The notes below the pieces were generated by a model, which made no database searches, was not told where the DNA came from, and saw nothing but the letters and a program-made list of their open reading frames with translations. The position numbers and the translations under genes were made by a program. Positions 8,998 through 17,315 of a stretch of 27,573 nucleotides of DNA are shown in pieces (the first letter of the stretch is position 1; each line of letters begins with the position of its first letter). Source of the DNA: UBA9676 sp036005525 (GTDB lineage: Bacteria > Actinomycetota > Actinomycetes > Streptosporangiales > Streptosporangiaceae); the NCBI GenBank assembly GCA_036005525.1, contig DASYQM010000198.1, positions 1-27,573 on the forward strand, written 5' to 3'.

Positions 8998-9837
8998 CTA
9001 GCCCTTGACCGCGCCGGATGTCAGCCCGGCGACGATCCGCCGCTGGAAGAACAGCACGAAGATGATGATCGGAATGGTGATGACCACCGCGGCGGCCGAG
9101 ATCGACCCGGTGGGCACCGTGAACTGTGAGCTGCCGTTGAAGAACGCCAGCGCGGCCGGCGCCGTCCGCGCGGCGATCGTCGAGGTCAGCGAGATGGCCA
9201 GCAGGAACTCGTTCCAGCAGAACAGGAACACCAGGATCGCCGTGGTCACCATGCCGGGCGCCGCGAGCGGGGCGATGACCCGGACGAACGCCTGGAACGG
9301 GGTGGCCCCGTCCACCTTGGCCGCCTTCTCCAGCTCCCAGGGAATCTCGCGGAAGAACGCCGACAGCGTATAGATCCCCAGCGGCAGGCCGAACGCGATG
9401 TACGGGATGATCAGCCCGATCCAGGTGTTGAAGATCCCGAGCGACCGCTCGATGTTGAACAGCGGCGTCACCAGCGAGATGAGCGGGAACATCGCGATCA
9501 GCAGCGATATCCCGATCAGCGCCCGCTTGCCCGGGAACTGGAGCCGGGCCACCGCGTACGCGGCCATCGAGGCCAGCACCACCGAGATGAAGGTCGCGAT
9601 CAAGCCGATCCCGATGGAGTTGAGCAGCGGCCGGGTGAACTCCGAGGTGGAGAAGATCCCGCTGTAGTTCTCCCACGTCCAGCTCGTGGGCCAGAACGTG
9701 GCGCGTCCCGTGGCCGCGATGGTCGCGGGGTTCTTGAAGGACAGCGAGAAGATCCACGCGACGGGGATGAGCACCAGCAGGATCGTGACGGTGTTCGCCG
9801 TGATCCAGCCGGACTTCTGCCTGGTAGTGGCGGCCAT
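8998..9837 (-). CDS. sugB: Sugar ABC transporter permease, SugB/MalG type
   Basis: Inner-membrane permease of 279 residues with about six transmembrane helices (for example TVTILLVLIPVAWIFSLSF at ~16-34 and AAAVVITIPIIIFVLFF near the C-terminus). The cytoplasmic EAA loop that docks the ATPase is ELEKAAKVDGATPFQAFVRV, followed by a conserved Pro-Leu and Pro-Gly. The ATG at 9837 lies 13 bases after the upstream permease stop, with GAGGGGTGA between, so the two are cotranscribed and probably coupled. With SugA it forms the membrane channel. Order and sequence resemble the trehalose importer of mycobacteria. Confidence 0.92.
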   Translation of the reverse strand: MAATTRQKSGWITANTVTILLVLIPVAWIFSLSFKNPATIAATGRATFWPTSWTWENYSGIFSTSEFTRPLLNSIGIGLIATFISVVLASMAAYAVARLQFPGKRALIGISLLIAMFPLISLVTPLFNIERSLGIFNTWIGLIIPYIAFGLPLGIYTLSAFFREIPWELEKAAKVDGATPFQAFVRVIAPLAAPGMVTTAILVFLFCWNEFLLAISLTSTIAARTAPAALAFFNGSSQFTVPTGSISAAAVVITIPIIIFVLFFQRRIVAGLTSGAVKG

Positions 9838-9850
9838 ATCAGTTCACCCC

Positions 9851-10777
9851 TCACATGCCCGGCGCCGACGCGCCGAAGAGCCTGATGAAGATGAAGGCGA
9901 TGATCGCGACGCATATGAAGATCAGGATCGAGATCGCCGACCCGATGCCAAGGTTCAGCGCCCGGAACAGGTTGTCGTACCCCAGGATCGACACCGAGTA
10001 GGTGCCGTTGCCGCCACCGGTCAGGATGTAGATGTTGTCGAAGATCCGGAACGCGTCCAGCGCCCGGAACAGCAGCGCCACCAGGATGGCCGGCTTCATC
10101 AGCGGCAGCGTGACCCGGTAGAAGCGCTGCCAGGCGGTCGCTCCGTCCACCCTGGCCGCCTTCAGCAGGTCCTCGGGCACCAGTGACAGGCCGGCCATCA
10201 GCAGCAGCGCCATGAACGGGGTGGTCTTCCATATCTCCGCGAGGATGATGATCGCGATCGCGCTGCCCTGGCTGGTCAACGGAGCGCTGTCGGGGCCGAC
10301 CAGGTAGCCGATGTGCGGCGTCCAGGCGTACTGCCAGCCATAGGCGGCGGCCACGGTCACGATCCCGTAGGGGATCAAGATGATGGTGCGCACCGTGCCC
10401 CGGGTGAAGATGGTCCGGTACATCAGCAGCGCGAGCAGCATGCCGAGGACGAACTCGACGGCGAGCGAGACCACCGTGATGACCAGGGTCACGCTGAGCG
10501 CGTGCCACCAGTAGGAGGACGACAGCACCGCGCCGTAGTTGCTCAGGCCGACGAAGGTGGCCAGCTCGGGGAAGCGCAGGTCATAACGCTGCAGCGACAG
10601 CCATACGGCGTAGATGATCGGAAAAGCCGCCACGGCGAGCATGACGATCACCGCCGGGGCGCACAGCAGCCAGCCCAGCCGGCGCTCGGCCCGCGCCCCC
10701 TCCGACAGCCGCGGGCGGCCTCTGCGTCCGGTTACTTCGGGCTCGGCGGTGGTGACGACATCGGTTCCAGTTGTCAT
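9851..10777 (-). CDS. sugA: Sugar ABC transporter permease, SugA/MalF type
   Basis: Inner-membrane permease of 308 residues, partner of SugB. A basic N-terminal cytoplasmic tail (~1-35, GRRGRPRLSEGARAERR) precedes about six helices (LLCAPAVIVMLAVAAFPIIYAV near 38-60 is the first). The EAA loop is DLLKAARVDGATAWQRFYRV. I chose the ATG at 10777 (MTTGTDVV) because AAGGAG (10787-10792) is 9 bases upstream; the ATG at 10786 directly abuts that site with no spacing. It lies 76 bases downstream of the binding-protein gene in the same operon. Confidence 0.92.
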   Translation of the reverse strand: MTTGTDVVTTAEPEVTGRRGRPRLSEGARAERRLGWLLCAPAVIVMLAVAAFPIIYAVWLSLQRYDLRFPELATFVGLSNYGAVLSSSYWWHALSVTLVITVVSLAVEFVLGMLLALLMYRTIFTRGTVRTIILIPYGIVTVAAAYGWQYAWTPHIGYLVGPDSAPLTSQGSAIAIIILAEIWKTTPFMALLLMAGLSLVPEDLLKAARVDGATAWQRFYRVTLPLMKPAILVALLFRALDAFRIFDNIYILTGGGNGTYSVSILGYDNLFRALNLGIGSAISILIFICVAIIAFIFIRLFGASAPGM

Positions 10778-10853
10778 CGGCCCCATCTCCTTATATGCGT
10801 GCCGCCCGCGCTGGCCTGCCGGGGCGCCCGGCCGGCCCGTGCCGTCCGGGCGC

Positions 10854-12185
10854 TCATGGGATCAGCCCCTTCGACTGGAGCGCGTCGTTGATCTGGCTTT
10901 TCATCGTCTGCTCGGTGCTCGCCGGCTGGATGCCCGCGGGCGGGGACACCAGGTGCGAGATGGTGATGGATATGTTCTGGTACGCCGGGGTCTTCGGCCG
11001 CACGCTGGCCTGCTGCAGCGCGGTCAGAATGTCGGCGTGGAACGGGTAGTTGGGGAACAGCTTGGGATCGTGGTACAGGCTCTCCAGCGTCGGCGGCAGG
11101 CCGCCCTTGATGGCCGCGTTCAGCTGGTTTTGCCTGTTCCGCAGGCAGAGCGCGGCCTGGAAGGCCAGGTCGGGGTGCGGCGAGTATTTGCTGATCGCCA
11201 TGTCGATGCCGCCGATGGTGACGCGGGAGGGCTCATTGGCGTTGACCCGCGGGTACAGGGCCCACTTGAAGTGCTTGAACAGATCCGGCTTGTCGGCCTT
11301 CATCGACGGGTACACGAACGGGTAGTTCAGCTGGAAGACCGCCGAGCCGGCCTCCATGGCCAGCCGGTTCTGGTCCTCCATCTGCACCGGCAGCGACGGG
11401 TCGGCCACCTCCGAGGTGGCCAGCCGTTTCATGATCTCAAGCGCCTTCACGGCGGGCGCGCCCAGCGAGGCTTTCGTCCCATCCGGGGTCAGGATGCTGC
11501 CGCCGGCGCTGGCGACCAGGGTGTTGAACCAGACCGTCGTGCCCTCGTACTGCGCTCCCTGGATCTCGATCAGGTGCGGCTTGCCCTGCTTGGCGAGCGC
11601 CTCCGCTTGGCTGATCATCTGGTCCCAGGTGGTGGGCGGGGTCTTCACCAGGTCGGAGCGGTACCACAGCAGCTGGGTGTTGCTGTTGTAAGGCACCGCG
11701 TAGAGCTTGCCCTTCCAGGTGGCGGTCTCCAGCGGGACCCTCAGGGTGCCGTTCTCCGCCTGCTGCCTGAAGGTGCCGGTCCAGGGCAGGATCCAGCCGG
11801 CCTCGGCGAACTCCGCCTCCCAGGTCACGTCCAGGCCGAGGATGTCCATCGAAGCGTCGGCCGCGGCCAGCCGCCGCGCCAGCTGCAGCCGCTGGTCGTC
11901 GGCGGCTTTCGGCAGCTTGTTATAGGTGACGGTGTACTTGCCGCCGCTCTGCGCGCTGCAGTTCTTGACCGCCGTCGCCACAGCACCCGAGGGGTCGTCG
12001 AAGCTGTAGAAGTTGAGCGTGACCGGACCGGTGCCGGCGCCGCTGGTGCCGCACGCGGCGAGCGCCGTGGAGGCCAGCGCGACGCCGACCACGCCGGCAC
12101 CGAGAGCCCTCGGGCGGAACGAGCGCCGGGGACTGCCCCGCCCCCGTGGCCGCCGCACTATGGTTCTGCCACCACTGTCAGCCAC
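10854..12185 (-). CDS. lpqY: LpqY-like sugar-binding lipoprotein (probable trehalose/alpha-glucoside)
   Basis: Extracytoplasmic solute-binding lipoprotein of 443 residues for the SugA/SugB/SugC importer. The basic N-terminus has PRRSFRP, a partial twin-arginine motif, then a hydrophobic stretch and lipobox LAAC with lipidated Cys45. The mature part matches mycobacterial LpqY in recognisable blocks: QRLQLARRLAAADASMDILG, TWEAEFAEAGWILPW, NTQLLWYRSDLV, VWFNTLVASAGGSIL, SRVTIGGIDMAI. On this basis trehalose is the leading substrate, but other alpha-glucosides remain possible. Start is the GTG at 12185 with AGGAGG (12193-12198) 7 bases upstream. It is separated from lacI by 51 bases holding a hairpin. 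Confidence 0.9.
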   Translation of the reverse strand: MADSGGRTIVRRPRGRGSPRRSFRPRALGAGVVGVALASTALAACGTSGAGTGPVTLNFYSFDDPSGAVATAVKNCSAQSGGKYTVTYNKLPKAADDQRLQLARRLAAADASMDILGLDVTWEAEFAEAGWILPWTGTFRQQAENGTLRVPLETATWKGKLYAVPYNSNTQLLWYRSDLVKTPPTTWDQMISQAEALAKQGKPHLIEIQGAQYEGTTVWFNTLVASAGGSILTPDGTKASLGAPAVKALEIMKRLATSEVADPSLPVQMEDQNRLAMEAGSAVFQLNYPFVYPSMKADKPDLFKHFKWALYPRVNANEPSRVTIGGIDMAISKYSPHPDLAFQAALCLRNRQNQLNAAIKGGLPPTLESLYHDPKLFPNYPFHADILTALQQASVRPKTPAYQNISITISHLVSPPAGIQPASTEQTMKSQINDALQSKGLIP

Positions 12186-12203
12186 AGTCGTCCCTCCTAT
12201 CCA

Positions 12204-12232
12204 GCGCCCCGGTGGACCAGGTCACCGGGCGC
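12204..12232 (-). terminator. Hairpin between lacI and lpqY
   Basis: A GC-rich stem: CCCGGTG at 12208-12214 pairs with CACCGGG at 12223-12229 around an 8-base loop, extended by a further GCG/CGC pairing across a one-base bulge. It begins just after the lacI stop and ends before the lpqY ribosome site. It may attenuate readthrough or stabilise the downstream message. No T tract follows. Confidence 0.35.
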
Positions 12233-12236
12233 GACC

Positions 12237-13340
12237 CTAGGTTCTTCCCGGCGCGCCAGCGCCTATGCGTGTCACATCCGGAACATAAGCATCGTCCTGC
12301 AACGCCCCGAACCCGCGGAGGCGCGCCGTACTCGAGCGGTGCACCACCTCCAGCGGGAGCTGCTGCCGCAGCGGGCCGATCGGCTCGCCCCGCAGCAGCG
12401 CGCACAGCCGGCGGGCCGCCTCGGCGCCGCTGTCCTCCAGCGGCTGGCGCACCGTGCTCAGCCCAAGCAGCATCGCCGACTCGATGTCATCGAAGCCGAT
12501 CACGGAAAGCTCCCGCGGGACCGGCCGGCCGGCCCGGTCGGCCGCGGCGAGGACCCCCATCGCCTGCGTATCCGACGCCGCGAAGATCGCCGACGGCGGA
12601 TCGGGCAGCGCGAGCAGCTCGGCGGCGAGCGCCTCGGCGTTCGCCGCGCCATGCGGGCCGCGGCGCACCAGGCCCGCGTCGTAGCCGATGCCCGCCTGCC
12701 GCAGCGCCTCCCGGTATCCGCGGAGCCGCTGGTCCGACGCCGTGAAGCCCAGGCCGCTACCCGCGGCCAGGCGCCTGGTATCGCCGACGAAACCGATCCG
12801 CCGGTGCCCGAGCGACAGCAGGTGCTCCGTCGCCAGCCGACCGCCGGCGACGTCGTCGGTGACCGTGTGCGGGACGCCCGCGAAGGCCGCATCGACGGCG
12901 ACCAGCGGCAGTCCGGCACGCCGGAACGAGGCCAGCCACTGCCGGGACAGCCGCAGCGAGACCACTATCACGCCGTCCACCCGGTACCTGCTGGTCAGCG
13001 CCGTCAAATGGTGCTCCCGCTGCCCCGGGGTATCGACGTTGCACACCACGGTGTCGTAACCCTGCTCATCGAGTACCGCCAGGGAGCCGGCCAGCCGCAT
13101 CACGGCCGACGGCGTGGTGAGGTGCGGCACGACGATCGCGATCGTCCGCGGCGTGCCACGGGACAGCGACGCCGCGAGGTAACTCGGCCGGTACCCAAGC
13201 TGCTTGATGACGGTCAGCACGCTGCGCCTCGTGGACTCCCGCACGTTCGTCCCGCCGTTGATCACCCGCGAGACCGTGCCGACCCCAACCCCCGACGCGG
13301 CAGCCACATCGGCGATCGTCACCCGGCCTGACGGCGGCAT
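12237..13340 (-). CDS. LacI-family transcriptional regulator of the sugar operon
   Basis: DNA-binding repressor of 367 residues. The N-terminal LacI helix-turn-helix is VTIADVAAASGVGVGTVSRVINGG (residues ~7-30), with hinge NVRESTRRSVLTVIKQLGYRPSYLA. The periplasmic-binding-like effector domain follows from ~62 (IAIVVPHL, then GVIVVSLR, GFVGDTR, AIFAASDTQAMGVLAA, VIGFDDI). A longer in-frame opening reaches 13793, but the ATG at 13340 has GGGAGG (13345-13350) 4 bases upstream and matches the family start. It heads the lpqY-sugABC genes and lies directly downstream of a 14-bp palindromic operator, so autorepression with sugar relief is likely (inference). The effector is probably the imported sugar. 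Confidence 0.92.
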   Translation of the reverse strand: MPPSGRVTIADVAAASGVGVGTVSRVINGGTNVRESTRRSVLTVIKQLGYRPSYLAASLSRGTPRTIAIVVPHLTTPSAVMRLAGSLAVLDEQGYDTVVCNVDTPGQREHHLTALTSRYRVDGVIVVSLRLSRQWLASFRRAGLPLVAVDAAFAGVPHTVTDDVAGGRLATEHLLSLGHRRIGFVGDTRRLAAGSGLGFTASDQRLRGYREALRQAGIGYDAGLVRRGPHGAANAEALAAELLALPDPPSAIFAASDTQAMGVLAAADRAGRPVPRELSVIGFDDIESAMLLGLSTVRQPLEDSGAEAARRLCALLRGEPIGPLRQQLPLEVVHRSSTARLRGFGALQDDAYVPDVTRIGAGAPGRT

Positions 13341-13369
13341 CCGACCTCCCGCGCACCGCAACCCGTGAT

Positions 13370-13383
13370 TGGAACCGGTTCCA
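13370..13383. promoter_or_regulatory. Probable LacI-family operator
   Basis: TGGAACCGGTTCCA is a perfect 14-bp palindrome with the central CG and TGG/CCA flanks typical of LacI/GalR operators. It lies 30 bases upstream of the lacI ATG and just downstream of a predicted -10, where bound repressor would block transcription. I found no second equally good copy in the lpqY upstream gap. Confidence 0.7.
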
Positions 13384-13394
13384 GCTATGTGCCG

Positions 13395-13423
13395 ATCTTC
13401 ACTCCGTGGCACGGTGCCGTCAA
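13395..13423 (-). promoter_or_regulatory. Predicted sigma-70-type promoter of lacI-lpqY-sugABC
   Basis: On the minus strand TTGACG (13418-13423) is 17 bases from GAAGAT (13395-13400). The -35 is near consensus and the -10 is weak. The start site would be near 13388, so the operator at 13370-13383 covers the first transcribed bases. A smaller palindrome, GGCAC-G-GTGCC (13408-13418), occupies the spacer. Confidence 0.45.
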
Positions 13424-13839
13424 GACCCAGGCGGCGGGCACTGCCATGGGCCACGCCGGGCGGCCGCGACCCTCGCCGGGTGCGGCTGTCCCCCCGCCGG
13501 GGAGATCGGCTCCGGGCCCGCTGGGGCGAGCTTCCGGCCCCGCAGCGCGGTCCCCGAGCCGAGCCGGGAACCCATGCTCCTGCCCGGAGTCGCTCATCGT
13601 GACCCGCACGCGCGGAGCACGTTGCCGTCCCGGGCAAACAGGCACCTGGCGATGAGGCGCTCGTGCAGGAACGCGGCCATTCTCCCCATTCACGCAGATG
13701 CCCATGAGTGATCGACTCCAGCCTGGTTGTACCAGCCTGACTCCGCTCTGCAACCAGGTCAAGGGCGGTCGGCCGGTGCGGCCAGGTGGGCAATCCAGCT
13801 CGCCGGGAGCCTCGGGCAGCCGCCTACGAGGCGCCCACG
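13424..13839. other. Intergenic region between mnmA and lacI
   Basis: About 415 bases without a convincing gene; open frames here lack ribosome sites and family motifs. It contains an inverted repeat, CCTGGTTG at 13722-13729 and CAACCAGG at 13751-13758, and an overlapping smaller hairpin (CTGGT 13723-13727 with ACCAG 13731-13735). These two folds are mutually exclusive and lie ~80 bases past the mnmA stop, so they may serve as a terminator. Confidence 0.4.
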
Positions 13840-14901
13840 TCACGAGGTGACAGTGATCGTTCCGCTGCCCAAGACGGTGTCACCTTCATAGAGCGCCGCC
13901 GCCTGGCCCCGCGCAACGCCGCAGGCCGGTGCCCGCAGCCGGATACGGAGCAGGTCACCGTCGAGGCGCGCGGTGGCGGGATGAACCTCGCCGTGCGCCC
14001 GCAGCTGGACCAGGCAGTCACGCGGCTCGCGGGGCGGCTCGCACCCGGTCCACACCGGGCGCTGCGCCGCGATGTCGCGCACGCCCAGGGACTCACGTGG
14101 GCCGATGGTGACCGTCCGGGACGCTGGCTCGATGTCCAGGACGTAACGGGGCCTGCCATCGCGGGCCGGGGCACCGACCCGCAGCCCCTTACGCTGCCCG
14201 ATGGTGAACCCGTACGTGCCACCGTGCGTGCCGAGCCGCGTTCCGTCCTCGGCCACGATGCTCCCGGGGGCGCTGCCCAGCCGGCCGGCCAGGAACGCTC
14301 TCGTGTCGCCGTCGGGGATGAAGCACACGTCGTGGCTGTCCGGCTTGTCCGCAACGGCCAGCCCGCGCCGGGCCGCCTCGGCACGCACCTCGTCCTTGGT
14401 CGACCCGCCGAGGGGGAACAGGGCCCGGTCCAGCTGGCCGCGGTTCAGCACCGCCAGCACATAGGACTGGTCCTTGGCGGCGTCCACGCTCCGCCGCAGG
14501 CGCCCACCGTCCAGCCGCGCGTGGTGACCGGTGCACACCGCGTCGAAGCCGAGTGCCACCGCGCGGTCAAGCACCGCCGTGAACTTGATCTTCTCGTTGC
14601 ACCGCAGACACGGATTAGGAGTCCGCCCTTCCGCATACTCCGCCACGAAATCCGCCACGACATCCCGGTCGAACCGCTCCGCCATGTCCCACACGTAGAA
14701 CGGGATGCCGATCACGTCGGCGGCGCGCCGCGCGTCCCGCGCATCCTCCAGCGTGCAGCACCCCCGCGCCCCCGACCGGTAGGACCGCGGGTTAGAGGAC
14801 AACGCAAGGTGGACGCCGGTCACCTCATGCCCAGCGTCCACAGCCCGTGCGGCAGCCACGGCGGAGTCCACCCCGCCCGACATAGCCGCCAGCACCCGCA
14901 C
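13840..14901 (-). CDS. mnmA: tRNA-specific 2-thiouridylase MnmA
   Basis: Cytoplasmic enzyme of 353 residues that makes 2-thiouridine at tRNA wobble position 34 using ATP and a persulfide sulfur. The PP-loop SGGVDS lies at the N-terminus (RVLAAMSGGVDSAVAAARA). The two catalytic cysteines are in PNPCLRCN (~Cys98) and SHDVCFIPDGD (~Cys193). The tRNA-binding central part and C-terminal beta domain are complete. GGGAGG (14911-14916) touches the GTG at 14910 but is 9 bases from the GTG at 14901, so I prefer the latter; homologs also begin near RVLAAMSGG. The cysteine desulfurase gene directly upstream is a natural sulfur donor. Confidence 0.95.
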   Translation of the reverse strand: MRVLAAMSGGVDSAVAAARAVDAGHEVTGVHLALSSNPRSYRSGARGCCTLEDARDARRAADVIGIPFYVWDMAERFDRDVVADFVAEYAEGRTPNPCLRCNEKIKFTAVLDRAVALGFDAVCTGHHARLDGGRLRRSVDAAKDQSYVLAVLNRGQLDRALFPLGGSTKDEVRAEAARRGLAVADKPDSHDVCFIPDGDTRAFLAGRLGSAPGSIVAEDGTRLGTHGGTYGFTIGQRKGLRVGAPARDGRPRYVLDIEPASRTVTIGPRESLGVRDIAAQRPVWTGCEPPREPRDCLVQLRAHGEVHPATARLDGDLLRIRLRAPACGVARGQAAALYEGDTVLGSGTITVTS

Positions 14902-15036
14902 CGCAGTCACCCTCCCAACTACTTCTCGCTCTTCTCAGCCTATTGGCCCCCCGGATGGCGCAGTCCGTCGCCATTGAGCCCCCAGCCCGCGGGCCACCGG
15001 GTTAGCCGCGGCGCACCACGACGCAATCGTTATGCA

Positions 15037-16254
15037 TCAGGATTTGTTGGCGCGGCGGGCGCGTTCGACCACTTCGGCGATCACTTCGCCCACTGCTGCC
15101 ACGTCGGCCGCGGTGGAGGTGGAGCCGAGTGAGAAGCGGAGGGATCCGCGGGCCCTGGGTCCGTCCGCGCCCATGGCGAGGAGGACGTGGCTGGGCTGGG
15201 CGACGCCCGCGGTGCAAGCGGAGCCGGTGGAGCAGGCGATGCCCTTCGCGTCGAGCAGCATGAGCAGGGCGTCGCCCTCGCAGCCGGGGAAGGAGAAGTG
15301 GGCGTTGCCCGGCAGCCGGCCGGGACCGGGCGGAGCCCCGTTGAGTATGGCGTCGGGCACCGCCGCGAGCACGCGCTCGATGAGCTCGTCGCGGAGGCCG
15401 GCCAGCCGCGCCGCCTCCTCCTCCTGCCGCTTGACGGCGATCTGGGCAGCGACAGCGAACGCTGCGATCGCCGGCGCGTCGAGCGTCCCGGAACGCACGT
15501 CCCGCTCCTGGCCGCCGCCGTGCATCACCGGCACCGGCTCGATCCCCCGGCCGAGCAGCAGCGCGCCCACCCCGACGGGCCCGCCGATCTTGTGGCCGGT
15601 GATGGTGAGCGCGTCCGCCCCGCTGGCGGCGAAGTTCACCGGCACCTGCCCCGCCGCCTGCACCGCGTCGGTGTGGAAGGGGATCCGCTGCTCGTGCGCG
15701 ACCGAGGCGAGCTCCGCGATCGGCTGGATCGTGCCCACCTCGTTGTTCGCCCACATGACGCTGATCAGCGCCACGGAACCAGGGTCGTCATCGATGGCCC
15801 GCAGCGTACCGGGCCGCAGCAGGCCGGTCCCGTCCACCGGGAGCCAGCTCACATCCGCCGCCTCGTGGCTGGCCAGCCACTGCGCCGAGTCGAGCACCGC
15901 ATGGTGCTCGATCGCGGTGACCAGCACCCGGCGCCGCCGGGGGCGCTCGGCGCGCCGGGCCCAGTACAGCCCCTTCACCGCGAGGTTGTCGGCCTCGGTG
16001 CCGCCGCCGGTGAACACCACCTCGCTGGGCCGCGCGCCATAGGCCTCGGCGATCTGCTCGCGGGACTCCTCCACGACCCGGCGTGCCCGCCGCCCCGCGT
16101 TGTGCAGCGAGGAGGGGTTGCCGAGATGGGCGAGTTCCGCCGTCATCGCGGCGATGGCCTCGCCAAGCATCGGTGTGGTCGCCGCATGGTCCAGGTACAC
16201 CCGGCAGTCCTGCCTCTGACCTGGGCTCTCGCCGTCACTCACTGAGTTCCCCAT
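15037..16254 (-). CDS. Cysteine desulfurase (NifS/IscS family)
   Basis: PLP enzyme of 405 residues that takes sulfur from L-cysteine as an enzyme persulfide. The N-terminal VYLDHAATTPML, the His-rich IEHHAVLDS, NNEVGTIQPI and FHTDAVQAAGQ are family blocks. The PLP lysine is Lys222 in ITGHKIGGPVGVG and the persulfide cysteine is Cys347 in STGSACTAG. The short active-site loop resembles IscS/NifS proteins. Start is taken at the ATG at 16254; a TTG at 16266 is possible and the ribosome site is poor. It lies upstream of mnmA on the same strand, so tRNA thiolation is its likely role, though Fe-S assembly is possible. Confidence 0.93.
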   Translation of the reverse strand: MGNSVSDGESPGQRQDCRVYLDHAATTPMLGEAIAAMTAELAHLGNPSSLHNAGRRARRVVEESREQIAEAYGARPSEVVFTGGGTEADNLAVKGLYWARRAERPRRRRVLVTAIEHHAVLDSAQWLASHEAADVSWLPVDGTGLLRPGTLRAIDDDPGSVALISVMWANNEVGTIQPIAELASVAHEQRIPFHTDAVQAAGQVPVNFAASGADALTITGHKIGGPVGVGALLLGRGIEPVPVMHGGGQERDVRSGTLDAPAIAAFAVAAQIAVKRQEEEAARLAGLRDELIERVLAAVPDAILNGAPPGPGRLPGNAHFSFPGCEGDALLMLLDAKGIACSTGSACTAGVAQPSHVLLAMGADGPRARGSLRFSLGSTSTAADVAAVGEVIAEVVERARRANKS

Positions 16255-16323
16255 GACGGCCCCCAAGCGTAGCCGCAGTTCCAGGTATCCGCTTCAGCCC
16301 ACGGGCGCGCCGGGAAGCCGCCC

Positions 16324-17295
16324 TCAGGACTCCCTGCGCCGGGCGATCTCGTCGGTGAGCTGCGGGACGACGTTGAACAGGTCGCCCACCACCCCGAAGT
16401 CGGCCAGCTCGAAGATGGGCGCCTCGGGGTCCTTGTTGATCACCATGATGGTCTTCGAGGTCTGCATTCCGGCCCGGTGCTGGATCGCTCCCGAGATGCC
16501 TACCGCCAGGTAGAGCTGGGGCGAGACGGTCTTGCCCGTCTGCCCGACCTGGAACTGGTGCGGGTACCAGCCGGCGTCGGTGGCGGCACGCGAGGCCCCG
16601 ACGGCGGCGCCCAGCGAGTCGGCGAGCTTCTCGATCAGCGCGAAGTTCTCGGCGTTGCCTACCCCCCGCCCGCCGGAGACCACGATGGCCGCCTCGGTCA
16701 GGTCCGGCCGCTCGCCACGCTCCGCCACCACCCGGTCCGTGATGCGTGCCGCCTTGGCCGCCTCGCTCAGCTCGATGCTGGCCGGCTCCAGCGCGGCCGC
16801 ACCCTGGGCGGGCTCCGGGGCGGCGGCGTTCGGCCGTACCGCCACGATCGGCGTGCCGCTCCGCACCCGTGACCGCACGATGATCGCCCCGCCGAAGATG
16901 GACTGCTCGGCCACCGGCCCCGAGCCGTCGTCGCCCGGGGTCAGGTCGACCGCGTCGGTGAGCACTCCCGAGGAGATCTTGACCGCGAGCCGCCCGGCGA
17001 TCTCCTTGCCCTCGGGTGTGGCCGCGACCAGGACGGCCGCCGGCGACGTCCGGCTGACCAGGGACGCGAGCACCTCCGCCGCGGGAGCGACCACGTAGTC
17101 GTCCAGGCCCTCGCCGTCCGCCACGTAGACCTTGGCCGCGCCGTACTCAGCGAGCCGCTCCCGCCCGCTGTCCGCGCCGCCGCCGAGCCAGACCACAGCG
17201 GGCTCGCCGAACCGGCGGGCCAAGGTCAGCAGCTCGACGGTGACCTTCTTGACCGTCTCGCCGGAATGCTCGGCGAGAACAAGGACCTCAGCCAT
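16324..17295 (-). CDS. etfA: Electron transfer flavoprotein alpha subunit
   Basis: FAD-binding subunit (323 residues) of the ETF heterodimer that carries electrons from acyl-CoA and other dehydrogenases to the respiratory chain. The N-terminal domain starts AEVLVLAEHSGETVKKVT. The C-terminal FAD domain holds the signature block: SGGRGVGNAENF, then YPHQFQVGQTGKTVSPQLYLA, GISGAIQH and NKDPEAPIFELADFGVVGD. The ATG at 17295 gives the family start; the ATG at 17307 abuts the AAGGA site. It follows etfB by only 20 bases and the two form an operon. Confidence 0.96.
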   Translation of the reverse strand: MAEVLVLAEHSGETVKKVTVELLTLARRFGEPAVVWLGGGADSGRERLAEYGAAKVYVADGEGLDDYVVAPAAEVLASLVSRTSPAAVLVAATPEGKEIAGRLAVKISSGVLTDAVDLTPGDDGSGPVAEQSIFGGAIIVRSRVRSGTPIVAVRPNAAAPEPAQGAAALEPASIELSEAAKAARITDRVVAERGERPDLTEAAIVVSGGRGVGNAENFALIEKLADSLGAAVGASRAATDAGWYPHQFQVGQTGKTVSPQLYLAVGISGAIQHRAGMQTSKTIMVINKDPEAPIFELADFGVVGDLFNVVPQLTDEIARRRES

Positions 17296-17315
17296 GAACT
17301 CGCACATCCTTCCGC

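Noticed and set aside
10614..13331. 905-codon plus-strand frame across sugA, lpqY and lacI
   Set aside because: Antisense shadow with a His/Arg/Gly-rich composition. All motifs in this region are on the minus strand.
13341..13793. 151-residue N-terminal extension of the LacI regulator
   Set aside because: LacI proteins start just before the helix-turn-helix. The ATG at 13340 has a good ribosome site, and the extension would run through the operator and promoter.
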